From contig NMRA01000380.1 of NCBI GenBank assembly GCA_002633005.1, positions 272,645-303,872 on the forward strand: a stretch of 31,228 nucleotides of DNA, read 5' to 3'. This DNA is from Phoronis australis (lineage: Eukaryota; Phoronida; Phoronidae). This document shows positions 1 to 9,775 of this stretch, in pieces; position 1 is the stretch's first letter, and every line of letters begins with the position of its first letter. The notes below the pieces were generated by a model that did not search any database, was not told where the DNA came from, and saw only the letters and a list, made by a program, of their open reading frames with translations. The position numbers and the translations under genes were made by a program.

Positions 1-358
1 AAATATGATATTAAGAAATATAGTTAAGCAATATTATGCAGTCAAGCATGGAAACCTCAAAAGGTCAAAATGGTCGCCATAGAAAACCATTGCTCTAGAA
101 TTCATTGCATTGAGTAGTGAGTAACATGTGTCTTCACCTTTCATTCGTACTTAAAGTGACAATGAAGCCGCCTTCCATCTAATCAGCTTTCTATTGAGAT
201 CCCGACTTACCGTTATGAAATAGGTCTCAAATTGTTCTTAATCATAATCAAATTATAGGCCAGTGACTGCAGGGCTTCGAAACGATTGACAGTTTGCTAT
301 TGCCTGAAGCGAGGCTCTGCAATTTGGCTTGTCATCGCGTGCCGTTCATTTGCCGATT
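1..358. other. unassigned sequence before a candidate first exon
   Basis: No gene, repeat or RNA is recognised here. The last 100 bases are somewhat richer in GC than the surroundings and lead into an ATG at 359, so part of this could be a 5' untranslated region or promoter. I see no convincing TATA box or initiator. Confidence 0.3.
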
Positions 359-454
359 ATGGTCTCAGTGAGTAACGAACGAACTGCCGCTTCTTTGCAA
401 GCACTGAAGTCACTTGTTTTGGCAAAGGAACAATTTGAGACCAAGTTTATAAAG
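359..454 (+). CDS. candidate first coding exon, unknown protein
   Basis: An ATG at 359 with A at -3 and G at +4 (a good Kozak context) opens a 32-codon frame that runs without a stop into AAG|GTAAGT at 455, a perfect animal 5' splice site. The intron would be phase 0. The peptide starts MVSVSNERTAAS and ends EQFETKFIK; it is polar and helix-prone, with no signal peptide and no recognisable domain. Two possible acceptors follow: one after 546 with a good pyrimidine tract and a TAG end, and one after 1654 (TTTCCAG). Both reach a stop soon in phase 0, and a more distant phase-0 acceptor at 3315 is also compatible. The exon is short, so chance agreement is possible. The function is unknown. Confidence 0.3.
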
Positions 455-637
455 GTAAGTGGTTTAAATTAAGAAATCGATTCTGGAACGAAACGCGGGA
501 TTACAGTCGCTTAACTGGATCGGTTTTCAACTTTCTTCGTTCTGTAGTTTCGATTGAAATATAACAAAGTCATTATATATAATTTCATTGCCAGTTTTAA
601 AATACGTTAAATGCGCAATCAGTGCCATGTGCCTTAC

Positions 638-864
638 CAAGCCTGGCTGAAAACACAGCCTCCCTTGGAACTGTAGGTTGTAATATGACTAGTTCATCAG
701 CTACGTTCTTTCTTTTCGGTAGCTTGTCAAAGAATGAACCCCATCGCGTTTTTGGCTTCTTTGTCTGAGCCAGACGATCGGATATGATATTGAAAACGTC
801 CACGTGTGTCGCTGGTGTTTCTGTCAAAGCTCCCCGCTGTTTTGGCGGCTTCATAATAAAGAAC
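638..864 (-). CDS. candidate coding exon, unknown basic protein
   Basis: On the minus strand an acceptor with a pyrimidine stretch (GCTTACTACAG) ends at 865 and a donor CTTG|GTAAGG begins at 637. Between them a frame with an ATG at 852-854 stays open for 72 codons and ends in phase 1. If left unspliced it stops after 85 residues at 597. The middle of the peptide is rich in Lys and Arg (residues about 32-51, including KPKTRWGSFFDKLPKRK) and flanked by acidic and hydrophobic stretches. There is no signal peptide or membrane segment. I do not recognise the family. A second frame across the same interval (stop at 727) is also open, which weakens the case. The GAT-rich microsatellite lies just upstream and would be intronic. 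Protein-like composition plus two good splice signals make this a reasonable exon candidate but not a proven one. Confidence 0.3.
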
Positions 865-915
865 CTGTAGTAAGCGAAAACAGCACTCAGGTTTGTGTGA
901 CATAAGCGGGTTATT

Positions 916-1092
916 GATGATGATGACGATGGCGATCAGGAGGATTAAGATAATGATGTTAATGATGATGATGATGACGATGACGATGATGATGACCATG
1001 ACGATGATGATGATGATGATGATGACGATGATGACGATGACGATGATGATGATGATGATGATAATGAGGACAATGACGATGATGACGATGAA
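916..1092. repeat. GAT/GAC trinucleotide microsatellite
   Basis: About 180 bases consist almost entirely of GAT and GAC triplets, with a few interruptions such as GGC, AGG and TTA. Because the period is three, every frame across it stays open and reads as Met-, Thr- or Asp-rich on one strand and Ile/Val-rich on the other. These open frames are a by-product of the repeat and should not be called genes. Confidence 0.95.
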
Positions 1093-3314
1093 GACAAAGA
1101 CTACACGGTGAATATTTAATTATGGGGGTTATTCTAACAAATTAATAAAGAATGAATTTGTGGAGAAATTAAATTATTAAAATTGGTATTAAAAGTTTGA
1201 AATTGGATCTATATGAAACTTTCAAATAGTATGCTTTATATACTGTTCTTCAATAAGCTGTTTTTAATAAGTTTTTATTAATATTCAGAAATTAGTCAAA
1301 TTTGGACATTTTTATAAAATCTACTTCGTAACTGCGGAAAACTGATTCCTGGAGACTCTCTCACAGTAAGTGTTGGACACAAATTTTCATGCTAGCTTTT
1401 CTTCTCAGGTTTCGTCGCAGGTGTGTAGTGTAGAGGTTTACGAAATGTACACGCGAAGTTAAACTCAGTATTGGCTCGTTAATGTAGTCTCTCACCAAAT
1501 GACATTGTCTCGGACAGTTTTCATGTAGTATTGCGACGGATTTTTAGCGATGAAAACACCTCCTCCATAACTCTCACACCACTCGATTACTTGGAACAAA
1601 TTTACTAGCTAACTAAATCAACACTGAAAGCAAAAAACAAACTTTGATTTCCAGAAGCTTGACGAGTGATCGTACACTAGGGAGAAATATCTTCGAATTC
1701 AAACCATCGTTGACTGTTCTGTCACATGTTCGCGGCTCTTTTGGGATGCGACGTTAATCGAGAAGGCTGGATTGTGATAAATCACAAGGTGAGATCACTG
1801 CTAATGGAAACTCTCAAAACCCATACAGTCTCAAAACTCTCACCACTCACCTGCAATTCACTCTTGAATAAGGAATGGATTATTCTTCGTTCAAAATGTG
1901 TTCAAACCTGTCGATCCGCTGTAATCCGTCAGCAATATAACTGTACATTTTAAAACCTGTCCCGGCTGTCAAGCCTGTTTCGTGTTTTGTTACCAATACA
2001 AATTGCTCGCTCGTGACTGCCCACAAATCGGTAATCGATTCAATACAAAATCAAAGAGCTCTAAACAACTCTTTGTTCGATTGATGATTTGTGCGAGATG
2101 TGTAGACTTGTTTATTTATCGACAACTATTTGGGTGGTGTTTTGATTGGTCCTGAATGTTACCATAATCCTTTCAACTCGCCATCTATTAGCAAAGAGGA
2201 AACTAAAAAGATCGGCTTAGTTATTGTGCGAGTTATGTGGCCGTGAAATTGGTTTTTAATAAATATGAATAAGAATTTTATTCATAATGCGTGGACTTAT
2301 TATAAATGTACAGCTGCTCAGATTATTTAGGTTTGTGAATGATGTAAAGAAATACTTTGAAAGTGGAATGGTGGAATGAAGCGTCCGTGACATGTTTCTA
2401 TGGGCATATCGCCCAAATGCTTGGCAAACAAAAATTTAATGATTCGTTTTTGACGTTGCACACGAAGAATTCCACTAGGTACCGGGTTCTAATCTGCCTA
2501 ATTGATATCAAACTCGAAATTATTGTCCAGGCTTTTCGTTCTACTGTAACACGTAGTCAAGATAAGTGTTTATTATTCTATGCTCGACTATATTATGATT
2601 TACCCAGGTTCGTGCATGTACATGGTGGCTCTTTGATTCAAACAACATTCTCAGACGAGTAAAAAATTGAGGAGAGACCCGAATTTCGAATTCAGACTAT
2701 AAGGTATAGCTTTAATGTTGGGGTCATCAAATGCAAACTCGCGATTGGATTAGACAATTATCCACGAAAACTATAATACACTCGAGCGCATAATAGGTTC
2801 TTATCTCGAGTTTGCTCAAAAGTGTGGAAAATAAATTCGAGTTCGATTTCGAGTACAAAGATTAGACCTCGGTCCCTGGTGTAGTTGCGTGACGCCAAAT
2901 AGAAAATTGTCCAGATGGAATAAGGATTTTAGTTTAGGCGGCCATTTTCTTGGAGCGCCAACACAAATTCACTCAGAAATTCGAAACCAAACTAAAGTAA
3001 AGAATTTTAGAATTTATTAAATGCATTTCGTTTTATAAAACTTCGGTGCCATGTCGGAAGAAAATCACGGGAGAAATTTTGTTGTTGTTTCAAACTTTTA
3101 AAGTATCATATTGATTTCCTTCATTATCAAATGTGAAATTCACCAAAACATTCCATTCACAGCATTCGCGATACAACTGACACAACACTCGCAAATATGG
3201 ACACCTACTTGTACCCCATGTCCAAAAAGCGGATTCTAAAATTACCTGTTTACACCTTGGCACAGTCTCGGTGTTATTGGTGAATGACATGAAGCGACCC
3301 GATTTTGTTCTCAG
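1093..3314. other. unassigned non-coding stretch
   Basis: This is mostly AT-rich sequence with no recognised gene. One AG/GT-bounded interval, 1655-1788, has a good acceptor (TTTCCAG) and donor (CACAAG|GTGAGA). Its phase-0 frame stops after four codons; another frame is open for 33 codons. Other open frames (for example 2357-2662) start at non-ATG codons and are of chance length. No repeats are obvious. Confidence 0.4.
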
Positions 3315-3614
3315 TTGCAGCGATTCCGAAGGTCCACCGTAAACGAAAGGAGCGAACGAATCTGCAAGCTGTGGTCGATCTCAATTTTCAGCCACTCACA
3401 GGATACAAAAGGTGTAGACGCAGATATATGGAATCTTCTTTCCCTTATCTTTATTGTAAATGGTTATCCGATCGCAATTACAACAGCTATTAGTATTTGC
3501 AGGGGGGCACTGCTTTTCATAAAAGCTGTAGCCGAAGTATATTATTCACACCAACATAAGTTTCTTCAAGGAACAGTCAATGCAAAAGATTATCGGTTCA
3601 CCTTAACTTTATAA
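3315..3614 (+). CDS. candidate terminal exon with nearby poly(A) signal
   Basis: A pyrimidine-rich acceptor (TTTTGTTCTCAG) ends at 3314. The frame starting at the next base is open for 99 codons to a TAA at 3612-3614, and AATAAA follows at 3623-3628. A second acceptor (CACTCACAG) further in leads into the same frame. The predicted peptide is basic at first (RFRRSTVNERSER), then has a hydrophobic stretch at residues about 39-72 that could be one or two membrane segments, and ends in a polar tail. There is no ATG near the start, so it would need an upstream exon. The phase-0 donor at 455 is compatible, but nothing else links the two. A second frame is partly open across the start of the region. 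I do not recognise the protein, and chance is a fair alternative. Confidence 0.22.
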   Translation: MQRFRRSTVNERSERICKLWSISIFSHSQDTKGVDADIWNLLSLIFIVNGYPIAITTAISICRGALLFIKAVAEVYYSHQHKFLQGTVNAKDYRFTLTL

Positions 3615-3628
3615 AGCAATATAATAAA

Positions 3629-5539
3629 TGCTTAATGGAGTTTAAATACTGCGTAGACCATTATAATGCTTATTGTGCCAACATTTTATTTCAAGACGTT
3701 AGATGAACGATAAAAATGTAGAATCAATAAAAGGGGTTTTCTATTGAAAATGATTCTTAAATAATTTCTTGAAAGACGTTTTAAGCGTTAAAAATGTAAG
3801 TTTTGCTTTCTCAAAATTTGGAGCAACCCACCGAGCAGTGGCCGTGAAGATAGAATAGTTTACCTACCTGTCGCGTTCAAGGAATTTAATCGGTAACGCA
3901 AACACGCAGTTTAATTCGACCAATGGTGTCTCAAACAAGATCATGGACACAAGTAAACAAATTTCAACATTTGTGCGAGTCCCTCTTTCTGTGTTTGCAG
4001 GGGATAAACGTTCCATGATATCTTCTGTCAAAAACCTTTTATTACGATTCTGCGTTAGGACGATACGTATACATGTCAAGGCGACCTTAAACTTAAACTA
4101 GAGAGGCTAATCAATNAGCAGTAATAAGGCTTAGCGCGACGACGTATTTTGATAAAAATTCCATCTTTTACCAGTTGTTTACATGCAGATAGCCACGCAT
4201 GCGCAATTCAATCACCACTAGTACAGCAGCGACACCCCGAGGAGAATTCTCCGAATAGCCCCATTACTCAGGCGCAGAACGAGACTTTGAAATTCTGGAA
4301 CCACTTACCAAATAGTTATGGGCTACTCGGACTTCAGTCGTTTTGAGAAAATACATACCACACTCCAGAACGGGCTATTTCTTTCGGATATAAATTAGGC
4401 CTATACGCCAGTCCCATTCAAGTTTCAAACTTTTGGGATGTCTCGTTTCGCGACGAAAGTCTTTCATTCTTAATCTAAATTTACGCCTTATAGATTGTAC
4501 ACTGTTGTGATCATTCTGTTCACTGCCGTGGTGTAAAATTGTTAACGGTTATGTAGTACCTCGGAAAAAGTCCGAATTTGATTAAACTTCGAAATATCTC
4601 ATCTCAGATCGACTTCGTATAAAGCGTTCAGGTACTTTGCTTTTTGCAGTGTTCCCCATAAGGATGTTTGGAATTGTCTGTAAAAAGTTTTACCTTTGCA
4701 TGAGAGGAGATAAAATGTAAGAACTTCATAACTGTCATCATGAAAAATCAAAACTTGCATAAAACGATAACGAAACGATAATTTGGAAAACAGCAACAAC
4801 ATTTTTTTAGTTTTCGTCATGTTGCACAGCAAAAGCACGTGAACCTTAGTCTTGATATTCATATTGTTGTAATATACCTTTCCTTTTCGATAAATTTTAT
4901 TAAAAAGACGTGGTCACGTGACCAATTACTGGCAGAGTGGTAAACCGTTTCTACACCATTTCTCTTATAAGTAAACGTATGCCTTTTCTAATTCATATAA
5001 TCTATAGTTCTGTAGATATCTAGCTAAATGCACAAGCAAAATTGTCCATAATGTCCGAAATTACCGATGAATTACGGATGGACGGCGTTATCACATCGTG
5101 TCTTTACGCGACAAACTGGCAATTTCCGTACCGTCCTTGACCTCGAGCCGTCCAAGATCGAAGTGTGTTTGGGCTTTTTGTGAACATTTTTGTTCTTTGA
5201 TTGCGAATTTCTTACGAAGTCGCCGGAACAGGACACCGTGAATGGTATTGGAAGAAAGAACAATTGCCAATGATTTGTTGAAACCTTGTTTTGTTTAAAG
5301 TTATTGAGTTTTATGTTAGGTATGGAGGGCTGAAGTGAAGCACCTGTGGAATTTCTAGTCGGGAGTGTCATACCTTGTAGTATTATATGTAGTGTGTTGG
5401 GGACGATCAGAAGCTGAGGACTCCTGTGGCTAGGACTCAGCAATTAACAGATTTTTGCAATATTTGTCGTACATGTTCGGCAGCATAATGATAATTATTA
5501 AGTGAATAGTTTTTAAAATTCTAAACAATTAATCTATGT
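3629..5539. other. unassigned non-coding stretch with one ambiguous base
   Basis: No gene is recognised. A single N sits at 4116; I see no duplicated sequence on its two sides. A 14-bp palindrome centred on CACGTG lies at 4911-4924 and is listed separately. The 123-codon minus-strand frame at 5072-5443 has no recognisable features and is of chance length. Confidence 0.4.
4911..4924. promoter_or_regulatory. palindromic E-box (CLEAR/USF-like)
   Basis: TGGTCACGTGACCA is a perfect 14-bp palindrome. It contains GTCACGTGAC, the high-affinity motif known for bHLH-zipper factors of the USF, MITF and TFEB type. No gene start is recognised beside it, so a regulatory role is only a possibility. Confidence 0.3.
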
Positions 5540-5660
5540 TCTTGTTATAGTAAAGTTTCTGTTATCATTGTTATAGTAATTAATTCCACCACTGGACATC
5601 TAGTGAACAATTTGGAAATAGCCCTTCACATTTAACACTAATAGAGTAATGGCTACAACT
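5540..5660. repeat. diverged remnant of the tRNA-array unit end
   Basis: The last 40 or so bases before the first tRNA (for example TTTGGAAATAG followed by CTTCACATTTA) resemble the sequence just before tRNA copies 2 and 3, with much weaker similarity further out. This suggests that another, older unit once lay to the left, or that copy 1 keeps the ancestral upstream flank. The left limit is approximate. Confidence 0.5.
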
Positions 5661-5732
5661 GGCTTGTTGGTCTAGTGGTATGATTCTCGCTTAGGGTGCG
5701 AGAGGTCCCGGGTTCAATTCCCGGACAAGCCC
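5661..5732 (+). tRNA. tRNA-Pro (anticodon AGG), copy 1
   Basis: This 72-nt gene reads proline codons (CCU directly, and CCC if A34 is converted to inosine). The acceptor stem GGCTTGT pairs with ACAAGCC and the discriminator base is C. The anticodon stem CTCGC pairs with GCGAG around the loop TTAGGGT, giving anticodon AGG at 5693-5695. The T arm CCGGG-TTCAATT-CCCGG is perfect. The internal A box (TGGTCTAGTGGTA) and B box (GGTTCAATTCC) fit RNA polymerase III transcription, and TTTT follows three bases after the gene. There is no intron. It is nearly identical to known animal tRNA-Pro genes and is the first of three copies in the same orientation. Confidence 0.97.
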
Positions 5733-5735
5733 AAG

Positions 5736-5739
5736 TTTT
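5736..5739 (+). terminator. Pol III terminator, tRNA copy 1
   Basis: A TTTT run starts four bases after the tRNA end, in the context AAGTTTTC, which is identical for all three copies. Confidence 0.8.
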
Positions 5740-6888
5740 CAAGGAGTGGACCTCGTTTTGTAGGATTACGAAGAGGTGGTACACCGAAGCAACGCGTTTC
5801 AGTTGTCAAGCCGTGATGCTTGCCACGAACTCGACTCATATAGGAGCCTGGTGAAGGTCTTGAAAACGTGGCCATGTGGTCATGAATAACCGTAATTATA
5901 CTTACCAATTATATGATTTGATGCGCATCGTAATCGGGGGTACGACACAAAGTCAACAATTCGTTGAATTTTGTGAAAAGTTTCATTCTGTGTTGTTTTA
6001 TGGTTTTGCCTCCCTAAAAATTTACAAAAATGTGATGGTCATTTAATTGGTTTTCCTGTTATAGTCCTCTAAATAAGGCACCTCTCGCAAAAACATGTGC
6101 TTGCATGGGTTACTGAAAAGTCACCTCGAGCTAAACTAACGATCAAAATCTTTATGAAGCCGTCTTAATCTCGTTGTGCGGTGTCATTTTTATGTCTTCT
6201 GTTGAATTAGGTGTTTTTTTCTGGATTTTGAGCACCTTAAATTTACTCTGATGTACAGAGAAGCCGCATAGGATAGAACATGTGAACGCGAATTGCTGGT
6301 AGTGAACCAGATAATTATCTCCATGATTGTAAACATTGCGTTAATTGTTTGGAATGGAAATAGAAACGGCTTGTGATCTCCCAATCATAGCTAAGAGGTG
6401 ACTTCATGTATACACGTCCGAGATAAGTACAGCGTCTGCACTTGAAGGGGAGATAAATCATAATTAATGAGTAATGATAGCACAGGATGAGGGTGAATAA
6501 ACTGGGCCATTTGTTACAGGAGGTCAAACTGGGTCTAAGAAAATTATTGGGTGTCTTTTAAGTTGTCTCCAATCCCTCAAAAAACTGTTTCACGATGTCT
6601 GCATTCTGATTGACTCGCGGAATCTACTAAAATTATTGAGAATCGAACGATTCAAGCGGTTTTTGAGACATCAGCGAGGACTCTGCGCCGAATAATAATG
6701 GTGAACTAGTTAGCGAACATGTTTAGTGGCGTCAACAGTTCGAAAGTGAAATGGATTTTAAAGATCTAGACGCTTTTATGTTATAGTTTCTCATAGTCAT
6801 ATTAATTATGTTGATCTATTGACTCTGAGTGAATATAGTTTGGAAATAGAACTTCACATTTAAAGTTAACATTGCGGTGGGTGTACTT

Positions 6889-6960
6889 GGCTTGTTGGTC
6901 TAGTGGTATGATTCTCGCTTAGGGTGTGAGAGGTCCCGGGTTCAATTCCCGGACAAGCCC
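6889..6960 (+). tRNA. tRNA-Pro (anticodon AGG), copy 2
   Basis: It is identical to copy 1 except for one C-to-T change in the 3' side of the anticodon stem (GCGAG becomes GTGAG). This turns a G-C pair into a G-U pair, and the fold is kept. The anticodon AGG is at 6921-6923. The A box, B box and TTTT terminator are intact, so it is probably functional. Confidence 0.95.
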
Positions 6961-6963
6961 AAG

Positions 6964-6967
6964 TTTT
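6964..6967 (+). terminator. Pol III terminator, tRNA copy 2
   Basis: TTTT follows tRNA copy 2 in the same AAGTTTTC context as the other copies. Confidence 0.8.
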
Positions 6968-8112
6968 CAAGGAGTGGACCTCGTTTTGTAGGATTACAAA
7001 GAGGTGGTACACTGAAGCAACGCGTTTCAGTTGTCAAGCCGTGATCCTTGTCACGAACTCGGACTCATTTAGGAGCCTGGTGAAGGTCTTGAAAACGTGT
7101 CCATGTGGTCATGATTAACCGTAATTATACTTTCCAATTATATGATTTGATGCGCATCGTAATGGGATACGACACAAAGTCAACAATTCGTTGAATTTTG
7201 TGGAAAGTTTCATACTGTGTAGTTTTATGGTTTTGCCTCCCTGAAAATTTACAAAAATGTGAAGGTCATTTAATTGGTTTTCCTGTTATAGTCCTCTAAA
7301 TAAGGCACCTCTCGCAAAAACATGTGCTTGCATGTGTTACTGAAAAGTCACCTCGAGCTAAACTAACGATCAAAATCTTTATGAAGCCGTCTTAATCTCG
7401 TTGTGCGATGTCATTTTTATGTCTTCTGTTGAATTAAGTATTTTTTCTGGATTTTGAACACCTTAAATTTACTCTGATGTACCGAGAAGCCGCATAGGAT
7501 AGAACATGTGAATGCGAATTGCTGGTAGTGAAATAGATACTTATCTCCATGACTGTAAACATAGGGTTTATTATTTGGAATGGATCTAAAAACGGCTTGT
7601 GATCTCCCAATCATAGCTAAGAGGTGACTTCATGTATGCACGTTCGACATAAGTACAGCGTCTGCACTTGAAGGGGAGATAAATCATAATTAATGAGTAA
7701 TGATAGCACAGGATGAGGGTGAATAAACTGGGCCATTTGTTACAGGAGGTCAAACTGGGTCTAAGAAAATTATTGGGTGTCTTTTAAGTTGTCTCCAATC
7801 CCTCAAAAAACTGTTTCACGATGTCTGCATTCTGATTGACTCGCGGAATCTACTAAAATTATTGAGAATCGAACGATTCAAGCGGTTTTTGAGACATCAG
7901 CGAAGACTCTGCGCCGAATAATGGTGAACTAGTTGGCGAACATGTTTAGTGGCGTGGAAACAGTTCGAAAATGAAATGGATTTTAAGATCTAGACGCTTT
8001 TATGTTATAGTTTCTCATAGTCATATTAATTATGTTGATCTATTGACTCTGAGTGAATATAGTTTGGAAATAGAACTTCACATTTAAAGTTAACATTGCG
8101 GTGGGTGTACTT

Positions 8113-8184
8113 GGCTTGTTGGTCTAGTGGTATGATTCTCGCTTAGGGTGCGAGAGGTCCCGGGTTCAATTCCCGGGCAAGCCC
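8113..8184 (+). tRNA. tRNA-Pro (anticodon AGG), copy 3
   Basis: It is identical to copy 1 except for an A-to-G change at the start of the 3' acceptor strand (ACAAGCC becomes GCAAGCC), which makes a T-G wobble pair. The anticodon AGG is at 8145-8147. The promoter boxes and terminator are intact. The downstream flank has diverged clearly from units 1 and 2, but the tRNA has not, which fits selection or conversion acting on the gene. Confidence 0.95.
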
Positions 8185-8187
8185 AAG

Positions 8188-8191
8188 TTTT
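8188..8191 (+). terminator. Pol III terminator, tRNA copy 3
   Basis: TTTT follows tRNA copy 3 in the shared AAGTTTTC context. Confidence 0.8.
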
Positions 8192-8584
8192 CAAGGCATG
8201 GACTCTGTTTTGTAGGATCACGAAAAGTTGGTACACTGAAGCAACGCGTTTCAGTTGTCAAAGAGTAATGCTTGTCACGAACTCAGACTCATTTAGCAGA
8301 GGAGTCTGGTGAAGGTTTTGAAAACATGGCTATAGGGTCGTGTTGACAATCATACTGACGTAGTGTCTAACAGTGTATTGATACAGATGTAAAAAGTTTC
8401 ATATGTTAATTGCCTTCTACAAATTTGGAACATTCAAAAAACGCACATCTGGCAAAAATGTGCTTACACGGGTTACTTGTAATATCAATTCCACAACGCA
8501 GTGAGTATGTGTTTTTATACTCCAAACATTTTAGTCACGTGTCTGCATCACGTAACCTAATGAATGTAAGTCCGATAATATTTC

Positions 8585-8612
8585 TGCCAAGACTGGGACT
8601 CGAACCCAGGAC
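8585..8612 (-). pseudogene. tRNA-like T-arm fragment
   Basis: On the minus strand, CTGGG-TTCGAGT-CCCAG (8593-8609) is a perfect T arm carrying a B-box (GGTTCGAGTCC). It is followed by a possible acceptor 3' strand, TCTTGGC then A. No matching 5' half, D arm or A box is seen upstream on that strand. It is most likely a tRNA pseudogene fragment or the head of a decayed tRNA-derived SINE. Confidence 0.45.
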
Positions 8613-9666
8613 CTAAATTTTGCAACATAATTTATACCCCATATTGACACTGACATATTTAAATGTGTTTAGTTTAATCCTGTTTTCATGACGACCTCAA
8701 TTGTGCATTAGCAGGAGCAGTTCGATAACTTAGCTAGAAATCACCAAAATAGGGCTTATTTTATTTTTAAGGCTCTAAAATCATGCATTTCATGTTCAAT
8801 TAACTACAACTACAAGTCTATATTTTGTTGACATTTTGTGGACAATCAAATGTAATAATACCTATCTCAGGTTTTAGTAGAGTCTGGGTTCGAGACTAAC
8901 CGCAATGTTTGAGGAAAGTTTTGTTGGAACTGTTCTTTTTATGTAACGGGAGATCTCACGAGACCATTCAAAACCGTGATAGTGTTTCACCTGCTGCATA
9001 CCTCACCGCCGGGAGGACATAGTAGAACCGATAACTAGTCTGAAATATTTCGCCGGTAGGTTTGAAAGCGAACGCTATCCAAATGGTTGCCGGAGAACTG
9101 ATTAGCGGGTGATGCTGAAATTTTGAATTATTGAAGAACATTTACAGTCTTCGCTGCAACAAAGTAAGTGTCTCGCGGGTGACTCGCGCTTACGAAACGT
9201 AAACCTGGTTTGTTGAGGAATGTTTATAATGGCCAAACTTATACATTTCGCAACAGGCTTAGGAGGCGTACAATAGGATTTCATGAGAAAGAACGAAGTA
9301 GACAATACATTTAACTATCTCGTATTTACTTTTTGGAGAGCTTTTTCAAATTTTACAAATTATCTCAGTAACTTTCCTGTTATTAGTATATCAAACCTAG
9401 TACGTTTGTTATAGTATAGTGAGGTTTAATCATTTCTTTTTAATAGTTGTGTGAAGCGTAAGACCGAATTTCTGACGTTTTTAAGACTTATATGTCTTAA
9501 AGACTGAAGTTGTTCGACAAAGTTTGTTGAGAAGCTAAAAGCCGTAGATTTTTTGCGGCATTGACTAATTCAAAAAACATTTGAATATGATTTTTAATTT
9601 CAAATAACTGTTTTTTAATTTGAAAAATGTTGATTTTGCGTTACGTTTTTGGTATGCTGACGTTTG
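8613..9666. other. unassigned non-coding stretch
   Basis: This is AT-rich sequence with no recognised gene, RNA or repeat. Confidence 0.4.
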
Positions 9667-9775
9667 TTACCGTAAACGTTCGGGTTAATGCCCATGCTCA
9701 GTTAACCGCCCACCCCCGATTTTTTGGGTTTGCCAATTTAACCGCCCAGGGCGTTAACCCGAACGTTTACGGTAA
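9667..9775. mobile_element. 109-bp MITE-like hairpin element
   Basis: A 27-bp left arm (9667-9693, starting TTACCGTAAACGTTCGGG) is the reverse complement of a 27-bp right arm (9749-9775) with one mismatch. The 55-bp middle contains two direct copies of TTAACCGCCCA. The arms would fold into a long hairpin. There is no coding capacity. I see no clear target-site duplication, so the superfamily is unknown. Confidence 0.75.

Larger units (their letters stand above)
5661..6888 (+). repeat. tandem array unit 1 (tRNA-Pro plus spacer)
   Basis: This is a 1,228-bp unit measured from one tRNA start to the next. It matches unit 2 almost throughout, with scattered substitutions and indels of a few bases. 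The spacer carries no recognised gene; the short minus-strand frames within it shift frame between units and are not conserved as protein. Confidence 0.93.
6889..8112 (+). repeat. tandem array unit 2 (tRNA-Pro plus spacer)
   Basis: This is a 1,224-bp unit, near-identical to unit 1. The last 130 bases before tRNA copy 3 match the last 130 bases before copy 2 very closely, so the duplication includes the upstream flank of the tRNA. Differences from unit 1 include a three-base AAT deletion near 7920 and small indels near 7165 and 7955. Confidence 0.93.
8113..8490 (+). repeat. partial, diverged tandem array unit 3
   Basis: After the tRNA the first 230 or so bases still align with units 1 and 2 but carry many substitutions and indels. 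A patch near 8440-8484 (ending in a GGGTTACTT-like block) also aligns with unit positions near 6075-6115. Beyond that, similarity fades. This is an older copy than units 1 and 2. The right limit is approximate. Confidence 0.75.

Noticed and set aside
893-1111. 72-codon Met/Thr-rich open frame
   Set aside because: It is produced by the GAT/GAC microsatellite, whose period of three keeps every frame open.
2357-2662. 101-codon plus-strand frame
   Set aside because: It starts at TTG with no supporting splice acceptor and no recognisable features.
5072-5443. 123-codon minus-strand frame
   Set aside because: No recognisable domain, no splice or promoter context, and a length near chance.
6190-7614. 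Short minus-strand frames repeated in tRNA array units 1 and 2
   Set aside because: Indels between the two units change the frame upstream of a shared C-terminal end, so there is no conserved protein.
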